A DNA stretch of 64,000 nt from Planctomycetota bacterium (lineage in GTDB: Bacteria > Planctomycetota > Planctomycetia > Planctomycetales > Planctomycetaceae): the NCBI GenBank assembly GCA_022600195.1, contig JAHZKX010000052.1, forward strand, positions 1 through 64,000, in the 5' to 3' direction. Both the position numbers and the translations under genes were made by a program. Below are positions 55,261 to 63,967 of the stretch, piece after piece. The notes beneath the pieces were generated by a model. That model searched no databases and was not told the origin of the DNA. It saw only the letters and a list, made by a program, of their open reading frames with translations. The number at the start of each line of letters is the position of its first letter. The stretch's first letter is position 1.

Positions 55261-55734
55261 ATGTCGTCTGAAATCTCTTTGAAGAATTCAAAAATACTTA
55301 TCGCTGATGACAACCATCAGAACTGCGAATTACTGGACGCATACCTGCTGGATGAAGGTTATGAGACTTTCATGGCCTATGATGGAAGAGAAACTCTGGA
55401 CAAAGTCGCAGAAATCAAACCAGATCTGATTCTGTTAGACATCATGATGCCGAAACTCAGTGGCTACGAAGTCTGTACGCAACTGAAACAAAGTGAGGAA
55501 ACCAAAGATATCCCCATTCTGATTATCACTGCACTAAATGAAATGGGAGATATTGAAAAATCCGTACAAGCTGGCTGTGATGACTTTTTAACCAAACCCG
55601 TCAACCGAATCGAATTAACGACGCGAGTTCGTTCCCTCTTGCGTGTCAGACACCTGACAAACGAACGGGATCGGCTGCTGGCTTATCTCGCGGAAGTCGA
55701 GGGCGCTACCAAATCTACTTCCAGCGATTCTTAA
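55261..55734 (+). CDS. Single-domain response regulator
   Basis: Predicted 157 residues from MSSEISLKNSK; ACAGG lies about 9 nt upstream. The receiver domain is complete: Asp16 and Asp17 (ILIADDNHQN), phospho-acceptor Asp60 (LILLDIMMPKLSGYEV), Thr90 (LIITAL) and Lys112 (FLTKPVN). The C-terminal 35 residues form a helix (RVRHLTNERDRLLAYLAEVE), as in regulators that act through protein contact. No output DNA-binding domain and no adjacent histidine kinase are seen. Confidence 0.93.
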   Translation: MSSEISLKNSKILIADDNHQNCELLDAYLLDEGYETFMAYDGRETLDKVAEIKPDLILLDIMMPKLSGYEVCTQLKQSEETKDIPILIITALNEMGDIEKSVQAGCDDFLTKPVNRIELTTRVRSLLRVRHLTNERDRLLAYLAEVEGATKSTSSDS

Positions 55735-55886
55735 ACATCAACCTTCTCTGTTTTTAGTATCTGTAAACACGAGAAGAGGGCTTTCCATACTATTCGTGCA
55801 TTCCCGGTATATACCGTTTGTAGATATCATCTCTTGCTTTCGATAGACACGCACGATCTATCAAATTTTTTGAATAGAAATCTCTC

Positions 55887-57152
55887 ATGAGTGATTCGAG
55901 CCCTGAAGAGGCTGACAGGTCAAACGACACTGAAATAGCCCACACTGAAATAAAAACAACGCCACGGGTGACCATCAAAACACGACGAGCACTTCCTTTT
56001 TTCAGTCGGCACCCCTGGGTATTTAGCGGTGCGATCTTGAATACGGAAGGATCTCCAGAACCCGGCGCTGAAGTCATCCTGCAGACAGATAAAGGAGAAT
56101 TCATTGCACGAGGATTATACAATCCTAACAGCAATATCCGTGTCCGTCTTTATGCATGGGATGAAGAGCAAACCTTCGATGACGACTTCTGGATCAATCG
56201 TCTGGAACAGGCTGTTGCATTACGCGAATCAATCGGCCTGTTGGACCAGTTCGAAACTACAGGCTGTCGTCTGGTCTTTAGCGAAGCAGATCAACTTTCA
56301 GGACTGACCATTGACCGTTATGGCCAATGGTTTCTGGTACAGTTTTCAAGCCTGGCACTCTCTTTGAAACAAGAACTCGTAATTCGGTTTCTCAAAGAAC
56401 GGTTTCAACCAAAGGGAATCTGGCTGCGAACAGAGAAGGGGATTCGCGAAGCAGAAGGACTGGAGATCACCGATCAGCTCCTGGACGGTGAAGCACCTCC
56501 GGCCCACTTCTTTCTCGAAGAAAACAAAATCCGCTACGGTATGGATATGGTCACCGGACAGAAAACCGGCTTTTATCTTGACCAACGCGACAATCGTCTT
56601 GCAGCGGCCCAATATCTGAAAAATCACCGCGTCCTGGAGATGTATTGCTATACCGGTGGCTTTGCCTTGAATGCCATCATTCATGGTGAAGCACAATCGG
56701 TTCTCGCATATGATTCTTCGCAATCGGCAATTGATCAGGCAACTGCCAATGCCGAACTGAATGGTGTGGGCAATCGAATTCAATTCGAAGTGGGGAAAGC
56801 TTATGCGGTCCTCGAAAAGTTAAAAACGGAGGGAGAACAATTCGATTCGGTAATCCTCGACCCTCCCAAAATGGCGCGACACCGTAGCGGCGTTAAGCAG
56901 GCGCTGAAAGGTTATTTCAGCCTGAATCGTTTGGCCGTTGGTGTTCTTAAACCGGGTGGTATCCTGGTCACATGTAGTTGTTCCGGATTGATCAGCGAAC
57001 TGGAATTCCTGCAAATGCTCGCTTCGGTCTCCCAGCAGACAGGACGACATATTCAAATCCTGGAACTAAGAGGACAACCGGCCGATCATCCCGTTTCACC
57101 CAGTTGTCCGGAGAATCATTACTTGAAATGTGTGATCTGCCGTGTATTATAA
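55887..57152 (+). CDS. rlmI: 23S rRNA m5C methyltransferase, RlmI-like
   Basis: Predicted 421 residues. The N-terminal PUA domain opens with RRALPFFSRHPWVFSGAI. The RlmI-type Rossmann part contains GQKTGFYLDQRDNRLAAAQY, then VLEMYCYTGGFALNAI (SAM site), VILDPPKMARHRSGV and LVTCSCSGLIS. In E. coli RlmI methylates C1962 of 23S rRNA. A polar leader of about 30 residues precedes the PUA part and is unusual. The next gene is an RsmC-like methyltransferase, 99 bp away. Confidence 0.9.
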   Translation: MSDSSPEEADRSNDTEIAHTEIKTTPRVTIKTRRALPFFSRHPWVFSGAILNTEGSPEPGAEVILQTDKGEFIARGLYNPNSNIRVRLYAWDEEQTFDDDFWINRLEQAVALRESIGLLDQFETTGCRLVFSEADQLSGLTIDRYGQWFLVQFSSLALSLKQELVIRFLKERFQPKGIWLRTEKGIREAEGLEITDQLLDGEAPPAHFFLEENKIRYGMDMVTGQKTGFYLDQRDNRLAAAQYLKNHRVLEMYCYTGGFALNAIIHGEAQSVLAYDSSQSAIDQATANAELNGVGNRIQFEVGKAYAVLEKLKTEGEQFDSVILDPPKMARHRSGVKQALKGYFSLNRLAVGVLKPGGILVTCSCSGLISELEFLQMLASVSQQTGRHIQILELRGQPADHPVSPSCPENHYLKCVICRVL

Positions 57153-57216
57153 TCGTCAAATGTCTTTTGCTATTTCCTGAAGTCCATAAAACTTCTCTCA
57201 CCTATCATACTCCCTG

Positions 57217-57238
57217 ACAGAACTACTGAAAGTTCTGT
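57217..57238. promoter_or_regulatory. Stem-loop between two methyltransferase genes
   Basis: ACAGAACT-ACTGAA-AGTTCTGT has perfect 8-bp arms and a 6-nt loop. Outer bases ATCATAC (57204-57210) and GTATGAT (57237-57243) are also complementary and partly overlap the inner stem, so two alternative stems exist. It ends 13 bp before the next start. No T-run follows, so a control element is as likely as a terminator. Confidence 0.4.
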
Positions 57239-57251
57239 ATGATGAAACATC

Positions 57252-58397
57252 ATGTCGCGCAGTTCAAAAAAGAAACAACGTTCGAAAAAACAATCACCAC
57301 CAGCAGAACAAATGCTGCTGGAATTTCTCACGCCCGAATGGAAATCCACTCAAACTCTCTGTTTCCAGTCGAATCTGCAACCTCTCATGACGGCACTGGT
57401 TCAACGCGACAGTCAAGATAGTCGCGTTAACTGTTTCAGTTTCGATAAAACAGTCGCCAACCGGATCCAGCGAAAATGCAATCTCCTGCAGGAAGAGCAC
57501 TCGATTTCAACCGAATGGAACATACTCTGTGAAGATGAATTTCCTAAAGGAGATTATGACGCCGTTCTGCTACCGTTCTCGCAACAGTTTTCCGACGAAT
57601 ACATCCGAGATTTAACGCTCTCCGCAATACAAAGCCTGAAAATCGGAGGCAGCTTGACGATTGCCTCGCCGCGCACCAAGGATTACGAGTACCACAAATT
57701 CCTCAAGTCGCTATTCAAAAAAGTCACACGAATCGTTTCAGACGCCGGCATCATTTATCAGGCGAAAAAACACAAAGCCGTTCTCAAAAAGAAAGATTTC
57801 GTTGAAGAGCTTGCAGTACGTGAAGGCGAGAGATTGCTGCACGCTTATACGCGACCCGGTGTGTTCAGCCACCGTCGTCCAAATCAGAGTGCCCGTGCCT
57901 TGATAAATCTAATGGAATTGTCCGACAACACCAGTATTTTAAATGTCGACTGTGGTTCGGGAATCGTAGCCTTCGTTGCAGCCACGCGCTGCCCCTCTGC
58001 GACAGTACACGCCTTCGACAGCAATACCCGTGCCGTGAAATGTGCAGAGCAGGGGATCGACAAAAACCAAATCACAAACATCAGCGTCGTACTAAATGAA
58101 GCAGGCGAAGAGATTGCTCCTGACTCCTATGATTACATTCTCTCCAATAAATCCTACTTCAGCAGCGAAGGACAAGGTGAGATCTTTTTGCAGACGTGTC
58201 TCCGCGCTCTCAAACCGGGAGGACTTCTGCAATTCACTACCAAGCAGTATCAATGGTACGCAAATCGTATGCTCGACCTCTTTACCGATGTGGCCATTGA
58301 TGGGGCCGTTCATCATTTTATGCTCAGCGCCAGAAAACCAGCTAATTCTATCTCTGATGAGTCTGTAGTTTCTTGGAACTCTCAGACAGACTCTTAA
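57252..58397 (+). CDS. RsmC-like methyltransferase with altered active motif
   Basis: Predicted 381 residues. The layout is the two-domain RsmC/RlmG type: an N-terminal degenerate MTase-like half (DYDAVLLPFSQQFSDEYIRDL), then a C-terminal SAM-binding half (GVFSHRRPNQSARALINLM; SILNVDCGSGIVAFVAA; ATVHAFDSNTRAVKCA). Where the family has NPPF at the active site, this protein has YILSNKSYFSSEGQGE, i.e. NKSYF. The change removes the two prolines that hold the target base. The protein may be inactive, altered in specificity or act as a binding factor. Confidence 0.78.
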   Translation: MSRSSKKKQRSKKQSPPAEQMLLEFLTPEWKSTQTLCFQSNLQPLMTALVQRDSQDSRVNCFSFDKTVANRIQRKCNLLQEEHSISTEWNILCEDEFPKGDYDAVLLPFSQQFSDEYIRDLTLSAIQSLKIGGSLTIASPRTKDYEYHKFLKSLFKKVTRIVSDAGIIYQAKKHKAVLKKKDFVEELAVREGERLLHAYTRPGVFSHRRPNQSARALINLMELSDNTSILNVDCGSGIVAFVAATRCPSATVHAFDSNTRAVKCAEQGIDKNQITNISVVLNEAGEEIAPDSYDYILSNKSYFSSEGQGEIFLQTCLRALKPGGLLQFTTKQYQWYANRMLDLFTDVAIDGAVHHFMLSARKPANSISDESVVSWNSQTDS

Positions 58398-58414
58398 CCT
58401 TGATTATATCCACT

Positions 58415-59797
58415 CTATTTCTTGCGATTGAATACAAGTTTGCCACCAAGTAGTGATACGGACTGTACCGCTCCCTCAGCATCTTGATCGAGTCCAAGAA
58501 CGGTATTTGAGTTTCCATTGAAGAAAACAGTCTTTTGATTATCATCAGTTCCAATGAAGCCTCGCGAAGCTTTATTACCCCAATCAATTCTTGCTCTCAT
58601 GCACAGACCCTCTGATTCAATCGTGAGCGTACGATTCCGATCGTCAATGAAGGTACCGGCCAATTCGTCGCGTTGATTTTCATTCAGGGGAAGGGGAAGG
58701 GCGGGGGTCAGTTTTTGGTCAAACAAGATTTGTTCGATTGCCTTTACTAAGTAGTGAAACTGGTGCCCCATCTCGCTCTTATCTCGATTGCCAAGCACAA
58801 ACAGGCAGGCATTATCTTGTGGGAAACGCCTGAGTTCACAAACAAAGCCACGCACAGAGCCACCGTGTTTTTGAAAAGATCGTTGATGTTTGTCGACTCC
58901 GGTAAACCAGCCTAAGCCATACCCACCCGGACCCGCTTTAAACATTTCTGCTTTGGTTTCTGGATTTAGAATGCGGTTTGCCTTCAACGCGCGATCACAG
59001 CGCCATAGATCCCAGACATTTGTAACCATTCCCCCCATACCCCGATATTCAAATCCATAACTACCATAAGGATGATCGAGGGCTGAACGCGGTTTCCTGT
59101 TTGCGGATGTTCCTATCGCGACCAGCGCTCCTGGGGGGCCTTGATCCCCGGTAAAACAGGTTGAGTTCATTCCCGCTGGTTTAAAAATTTCAGTGCGACA
59201 GTATTCAACATAAGATTTCCCACTTGCACGTGCGGCTATTTCTGTGGCCAGTGAATAGCCTTGATTCCAATACTCCCACCGAGTCCCTGGTTTTACCTGA
59301 GGACCATCTTTGAGAAATAACGGAAGCACTGTAGCAATATCCGCACCTCGACCTTGTCTATTGTGTCCTGAAATTCCAGATGTATGCTGCAATAAGTGGC
59401 GAACTGTGATGGACTGACACGTGACAGGGACATCGGGCAAGTACAGCGAAATTGAGTCATCTAGCTTGAGCTTTCCTTGTTCTGCAATTTTACAGACTGC
59501 CATTGCTGTAAAAGGTTTCGTTGCGGAGGCGATCTCAAACAGGGTTGTTGAAGTTAATGGTTTTTTACCATCCAGGTCAGCAAAACCAGTGGCGCATGCT
59601 GCCACTGGTTTTCCATCGCGTGCGGCAAAAACAACTCCACTAAAACCAATCGATTGACCGGCAGTTTTAACGAATTGGACAATTTGCTTACCTTTCTCAC
59701 CTGCCGCGACGTCTTGGTCTGGGGCCTGGGCACGTGCGGAGTCTGTTGCAGAGACGATCACGCACCAGATAAAAAACCATCTGGACAATGTGTTCAT
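58415..59797 (-). CDS. Exported serine hydrolase, beta-lactamase/PBP-like
   Basis: Predicted 460 residues with a signal peptide (RWFFIWCVIVSATDSARA). The SxxK motif is SATKPFTAMAV, the YxN motif is YWNQGYSLA, and HGGSVRG serves as the third box. A family segment SITVRHLLQHTSGISGHNRQG is clear. The last 100 residues form an extra domain of beta type (ELAGTFIDDRNRTLTIESEG) often found at the end of such esterases. It is probably a periplasmic esterase or peptidase; the substrate is unknown. Confidence 0.88.
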   Translation of the reverse strand: MNTLSRWFFIWCVIVSATDSARAQAPDQDVAAGEKGKQIVQFVKTAGQSIGFSGVVFAARDGKPVAACATGFADLDGKKPLTSTTLFEIASATKPFTAMAVCKIAEQGKLKLDDSISLYLPDVPVTCQSITVRHLLQHTSGISGHNRQGRGADIATVLPLFLKDGPQVKPGTRWEYWNQGYSLATEIAARASGKSYVEYCRTEIFKPAGMNSTCFTGDQGPPGALVAIGTSANRKPRSALDHPYGSYGFEYRGMGGMVTNVWDLWRCDRALKANRILNPETKAEMFKAGPGGYGLGWFTGVDKHQRSFQKHGGSVRGFVCELRRFPQDNACLFVLGNRDKSEMGHQFHYLVKAIEQILFDQKLTPALPLPLNENQRDELAGTFIDDRNRTLTIESEGLCMRARIDWGNKASRGFIGTDDNQKTVFFNGNSNTVLGLDQDAEGAVQSVSLLGGKLVFNRKK

Positions 59798-60236
59798 ATT
59801 GCAATCCCTTTAGATTGATAGACAACTTATATTAACCGAATTTTCCCACCCGGACTCAACTTGGATCTGACCCAGGCTTGAATTTGTCGCAATGTTAATA
59901 ATGTGCTCTCCTAAGCGTCTAGTGCGACATGTGACTCGTCCTGTTCGCGGTAGGTCTGCAACCACACATTTCTGATCGCATCCATAAGGTGGAATACGAT
60001 TTGGGAAATACGGACGAATTATGGCAAAATTAATAATTGCGATTATAATCTGAGATGAGTGTGTCTCTTTTTCTGATTTTCGTCGAATTTATCATGATCT
60101 ATTTCCAAGAAATGCTCGTTGATAACGAACAATTGATGTAAAAATACCGTTTTGAATAACGAAGATTCGAGAATTCTTCGAAAAATGAACTTGCCAATGC
60201 CAAGATCCATTTTGATCTTTCCAGAAGGAGGCTGTT
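59798..60236. other. Divergent intergenic region, 439 bp
   Basis: The region separates the minus-strand serine hydrolase and the plus-strand YiiX-like gene. It is AT-rich toward the YiiX-like side and ends in a strong AGGAGG site 5 nt before ATG 60237. A short coding-like stretch on the minus strand is listed separately. I see no RNA gene or terminator. Confidence 0.5.
59911..60018 (-). pseudogene. Possible gene remnant (35 codons)
   Basis: An open stretch without a natural beginning reads RISQIVFHLMDAIRNVW, then LQTYREQDESHVALDA before TAG at 59911-59913. Its amphipathic helical character is unlike the surrounding non-coding DNA. It could be the C-terminal end of a lost gene or a short peptide starting at the ATG near 59985. 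Chance is not excluded. Confidence 0.2.
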
Positions 60237-60965
60237 ATGTCATTATTCCTGTCGATAGCGGTTCTTGCGTCTACACCAGTGGCTACTCAAAGGAATGAAC
60301 AGCCTGCACAGGCTGAAAAACCACAAATGAAATCTAACTTTACAACTTTCGATCAACTGGCTGATTCACTTTCTTCCCATGTCCAGACGGGAACACTTCT
60401 ATTCAGCAAAGGGGATTGTCTGGCAGTCAGAATTTATACGCAAAGTGCTTATACTCATGTCGCCATGATTGTCATCCGAAATGGTCAACCATTAGTTTAT
60501 GACAGCATGAACGGAACCGGCGTAAGATGCCTGCCTTTGAAAAAATATCTGAATACACAACGACCTGCTACGATTCATCTCTTCCAGCCTACAGCTCCCT
60601 TTGATGCAGCGATGACATCCCAATACGAACGTTATCTGGATCAAAAATTAGGAACCCCTTATGCTATTCGGCATCACTTGACCGGAAGCCGGGCCAGGGG
60701 AGTACACTGCGCCGAATACGCCATCGATGCGCTCTCTGCCTGCCACCTCATGAAAGCCAAAGACGCTGCCAGAGTCTCACCTGCCTCTCTGGTAACTGGT
60801 ATTGTCAACTCGAATCGCTACACGCCTTCGATCACATTTGCTTTGGAAAGACCACCACTGGTAGCAGAAAAACCACGAGGCTGGTGCCATCAACTCTGGG
60901 TCGATACAAAAAATTGCACCTCATCCTGCTGTCTCAAATTACGGGGATGGGTGCTTTGTCAATAA
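60237..60965 (+). CDS. YiiX/YebB-like permuted papain-fold hydrolase
   Basis: Predicted 242 residues with a short signal-like start (SLFLSIAVLASTPVA). The permuted NlpC/P60 pattern is visible: GTLLFSKGDCLAVRIYTQSAYTHVAMIV carries the His, and RGVHCAEYAIDAL carries the Cys nucleophile. Related enzymes cleave lipid- or peptidoglycan-linked amides. The C-terminus has extra cysteines (NCTSSCCLKLRGWVLC). A strong AAGGAGG site precedes the start. It is probably extracytoplasmic. Confidence 0.8.
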   Translation: MSLFLSIAVLASTPVATQRNEQPAQAEKPQMKSNFTTFDQLADSLSSHVQTGTLLFSKGDCLAVRIYTQSAYTHVAMIVIRNGQPLVYDSMNGTGVRCLPLKKYLNTQRPATIHLFQPTAPFDAAMTSQYERYLDQKLGTPYAIRHHLTGSRARGVHCAEYAIDALSACHLMKAKDAARVSPASLVTGIVNSNRYTPSITFALERPPLVAEKPRGWCHQLWVDTKNCTSSCCLKLRGWVLCQ

Positions 60966-61106
60966 GAAACGGCCAAATTCGTACGCTGTAACTTTATGAC
61001 ATCTTCTGCGAAATCAGAGAAAGATCGGCAAAGACTGCTTGAAACCGCGGAGCATGTTAGCGAAAATCAACGTAGAGAATCTTACTCACGTGTGATTATT
61101 TCGTAA

Positions 61107-62249
61107 ATGAAAGCTCCCATGATGAAACCCTTGGATAAAAATAAGACAGCGTACCTCTTTTTACCAGATGTCAATCAGTGCCTGTGTTGCTCTGTGATTG
61201 CATCATTGCTTCTGTCTGTGGCCCCGGCCTTTGCACAGAAAAAAGGAGACGAACCACAGACGGTTTCGATTCAACGCGAAGCAATTACGCTCAGACATCC
61301 ACGCGATTATTATGTTCCTCTGAATCTTAAGCCAGTTCGCTCGATTCAGGTTTCCTCTCCCATTGATGGAATTGTACATTCTGTTGATGTCAAACCGGGA
61401 GAAAATCCCACTGCAAAAACAGTTTTGGTACGACTGGATTCCAGCATTCCTCAAGCGCAAGTATCGCGCGCCGAGGCTGCATTGGAACTTGCGAAGCAGG
61501 AACAGAAAAATGCCACAGGAAAAAATTCTGCGATCGCAAAAGCACAAGTCGATTTAGCAGAGGCAGATTTAAAAATTGCGAATATTCGATTAGAGCAGAC
61601 TATTATCCGTGCTCCCTTTAAAGGAGAGATTTTCCGTACTTTTACAACCCCGGGTGCATTCGTAAGAGCAGGGCAACCATTGATGGAATTGGGGGACACC
61701 TCCAGACTTCAGGTGGAAATTCCTCTGCAGCGCGAACAGGCAAAAAAAGGGGCCAGTATTAATCTCAATGTTGAAGAACAGGCCGTTCAGGCAACCGTTG
61801 ATCAGGTGCTTCCATTAGCACCACAATTTGAAAAACTCAGAGATCTGGCCAACTCGATTACCTCGGCTGTCGTCTTGCTGGACAACAAAAACAATCAATA
61901 TCGACCCGGACAGTCTGTAAGCGTGGCGTTAATTCCACGATATTCCATTGCAGAAATACCCACGACTTCTGTCACAAATACACCCGAAGGCGCAAGGAAA
62001 ATTCAGATTGTTCGTGAAAATGTGATCAGAGATCTGACACCGCAAATTCTCGGGCAAGTTGGACCGGAAAGGCTCTTTGTTTCGGCTGCCTTTAATAAGG
62101 ATGACGAAATTATCGTCAGTTCTTCACAACCACTGCCTGATGGAACCATGGTACAACCGAAACTCACTGTTGGCACAACACAGGCATCTCCAACAACACC
62201 CAACAAGGGCAAAACTGGGAATCCACCGAAAAAAAAGGTCAGCTTTTAA
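61107..62249 (+). CDS. HlyD/RND-type periplasmic adaptor protein
   Basis: Predicted 380 residues; MMKPLDK at 61119 is an alternative start. A leader with Cys residues (CLCCSVIASLLLSVAPAFA) precedes the adaptor fold. A lipoyl-like half (VSSPIDGIVHSVDVKPGENP), a helical hairpin (SRAEAALELAKQEQKNATGKNSAIAKAQVDLAEADL split over residues about 115-150), the second lipoyl half (RAPFKGEIFRTFTTPGAFVRAGQPLMELGD) and a beta-barrel follow. It would link an inner-membrane exporter to an outer channel; neither partner is in the window. Confidence 0.85.
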   Translation: MKAPMMKPLDKNKTAYLFLPDVNQCLCCSVIASLLLSVAPAFAQKKGDEPQTVSIQREAITLRHPRDYYVPLNLKPVRSIQVSSPIDGIVHSVDVKPGENPTAKTVLVRLDSSIPQAQVSRAEAALELAKQEQKNATGKNSAIAKAQVDLAEADLKIANIRLEQTIIRAPFKGEIFRTFTTPGAFVRAGQPLMELGDTSRLQVEIPLQREQAKKGASINLNVEEQAVQATVDQVLPLAPQFEKLRDLANSITSAVVLLDNKNNQYRPGQSVSVALIPRYSIAEIPTTSVTNTPEGARKIQIVRENVIRDLTPQILGQVGPERLFVSAAFNKDDEIIVSSSQPLPDGTMVQPKLTVGTTQASPTTPNKGKTGNPPKKKVSF

Positions 62250-62282
62250 AATCGGTTGTTTCGTTGAGTGACCGATCTCGTT

Positions 62283-62299
62283 ACACTATCGGGTAGTGT
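62283..62299 (+). terminator. Stem-loop after adaptor gene
   Basis: ACACTA-TCGGG-TAGTGT has perfect 6-bp arms, 34 nt after the adaptor stop. The following CAAAAATAATCC is AT-rich but holds no T-run, so this is at best a weak intrinsic terminator. Confidence 0.3.
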
Positions 62300-62443
62300 C
62301 AAAAATAATCCTGTCGATCATATGAATTCACTAATTTCGCATCACATCTGAATGCGAATTCAGGTTATTGCAGTTCATCATATTGAGTTACATTTTTTGT
62401 CGATGGAAGCACGTCAGATCATTCAAATGCAAAAGGTTGCGCG

Positions 62444-63967
62444 ATGGCAGAAACAGAGAGCGTAGAAGAAGAAAATGTCATTGATGAATATGAATTGGTC
62501 AATCTCATCACAGCGGGAACCACGACTCAAATCTGGGAAGTAAAAGAACAGGGGGGGACTGCCAGTTTCGCTATGAAACGTCTCTTGCCAGATCAGTTGG
62601 CCGTTCCGGAAGCAATTGCAACAATTAAATTGGAGGCAAAAGTTGGCAAATCTTTCGACCATCCCAATCTGATTGCTCTTCACAAATTCGTGAAATCCAA
62701 AAAACACGTTTATCTGCTGATGGATTATTTTCGCGCCCCCAATCTGCGAACGCAATTGACATCTGATCTGCTTAGTGTCCAATCTCGGTTAAGAAAACTG
62801 ATTGAATCGTCGGCACTGGCACTCCAACACATGCATGAAAAAGGGTGGGTCCATAAAGATATTAAACCAGAAAATATTCTCATCAGTAAAAGCTCGGAAT
62901 TAAAAATCATCGACTTCGGCCTGGCTGTACCTGTCGCCAAAGGCATCGGGAAGATGTTTGGAAAACCAAAAACGATCCAAGGCACGCGATCCTATATCGC
63001 TCCGGAAACCATTCAGAAACTTCCACTCGATCAGGCAGCAGATATCTATAGCCTCGGAATTACCATCTTTGAAGTCCTCACCGGAAAAACACCCTTTCAC
63101 GGTGAAAATCCCAAAGAAGTTCTAATAAAACATATTTCAGAACGCCCTCTTCCTCCTTCCAGCCTGAATCCAAACGTAACACCTGAATGCGACGAATTTG
63201 TACTCAAGATGCTGGCCAAGAAACCAAAAGACCGTTTCCAGTCGATGGATGAAGTCGCTTCTTCACTCAGGAACCTGAAATTATTCAAAATGGAAATTTC
63301 CGAAATCATCGCTCAGAATAAGGTGGAAGCAGATCAGGCGGAAAAAGAGTCAATGCAGGAAAAACGCTTGGACAGTCGCGCGGATGCCCGCTTATCGGAA
63401 TTGGTCAAAGAAGATCCGAAAATGGCTGCGGAACTGATAGCAAAGCGAAAAGCCAACATCAAACCCAAAACCAAACCAGAACCGGCAAAACAAAAGCAAC
63501 CACCTCAACCTCAACAACCACCTCAACCTCAATACCCGCCACAACCAATGCCCGGCGGATACCAACCACAGCCAATGCCCGGTGGATATCCACCACAGTA
63601 CCAGCAACCGATGTATCCACCACAACCCATGCCCGGACAACCCATGCCCGGACAACCCATGCAAGGGCAGCCTATGCCAGGGCAACCCATACCCGGTCAG
63701 CCGATGCCCCCCGGACAGCCGATGATGTACCCGCCCCAACACCAGGGACAACAAATGCCCCCCGGCACATATCCGCCGCCCCCAGGTGCGCCGCAGCAAC
63801 CTCAATCACAACAGGGTGCTCCTCAACAGCAAGCTCCTGTTTCGTCACCAGAAGAGGCTCAAGCACCTCCAGCACAGCAACCAGCAGCGGAACAGAATGA
63901 AGAAAGCAAGAAAAATAAGAAGGATGACGATCTTCCTTTCATGGATGAATTGCCAGACGTGATCTAA
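62444..63967 (+). CDS. Soluble Ser/Thr protein kinase with Pro/Gln-rich tail
   Basis: Predicted 507 residues; AAAAGG lies about 7 nt upstream. The kinase domain occupies about 15-285: Lys45 (FAMKRLLP), HKD in place of HRD at 137-139, Asn144, Asp157 (DFG) and IAPETIQ. The glycine loop is degenerate (ITAGTTTQIWEV), with one Gly where the family has two or three. Residues about 350-470 are a low-complexity tail with many QPMPG units, and the end is acidic (EQNEESKKNKKDDD). No TM helix is seen, so unlike the 51059 kinase it is cytoplasmic or tail-tethered. Confidence 0.9.
   Translation: MAETESVEEENVIDEYELVNLITAGTTTQIWEVKEQGGTASFAMKRLLPDQLAVPEAIATIKLEAKVGKSFDHPNLIALHKFVKSKKHVYLLMDYFRAPNLRTQLTSDLLSVQSRLRKLIESSALALQHMHEKGWVHKDIKPENILISKSSELKIIDFGLAVPVAKGIGKMFGKPKTIQGTRSYIAPETIQKLPLDQAADIYSLGITIFEVLTGKTPFHGENPKEVLIKHISERPLPPSSLNPNVTPECDEFVLKMLAKKPKDRFQSMDEVASSLRNLKLFKMEISEIIAQNKVEADQAEKESMQEKRLDSRADARLSELVKEDPKMAAELIAKRKANIKPKTKPEPAKQKQPPQPQQPPQPQYPPQPMPGGYQPQPMPGGYPPQYQQPMYPPQPMPGQPMPGQPMQGQPMPGQPIPGQPMPPGQPMMYPPQHQGQQMPPGTYPPPPGAPQQPQSQQGAPQQQAPVSSPEEAQAPPAQQPAAEQNEESKKNKKDDDLPFMDELPDVI
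63531..63735 (+). repeat. Tandem repeats coding for QPMPG units
   Basis: Inside the kinase tail, a unit of about 15 bp coding for GQPMP is repeated about seven times from 63630 to 63715, after three longer units ending in PMPGG. Such in-frame repeats change number easily by slippage. Confidence 0.7.
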
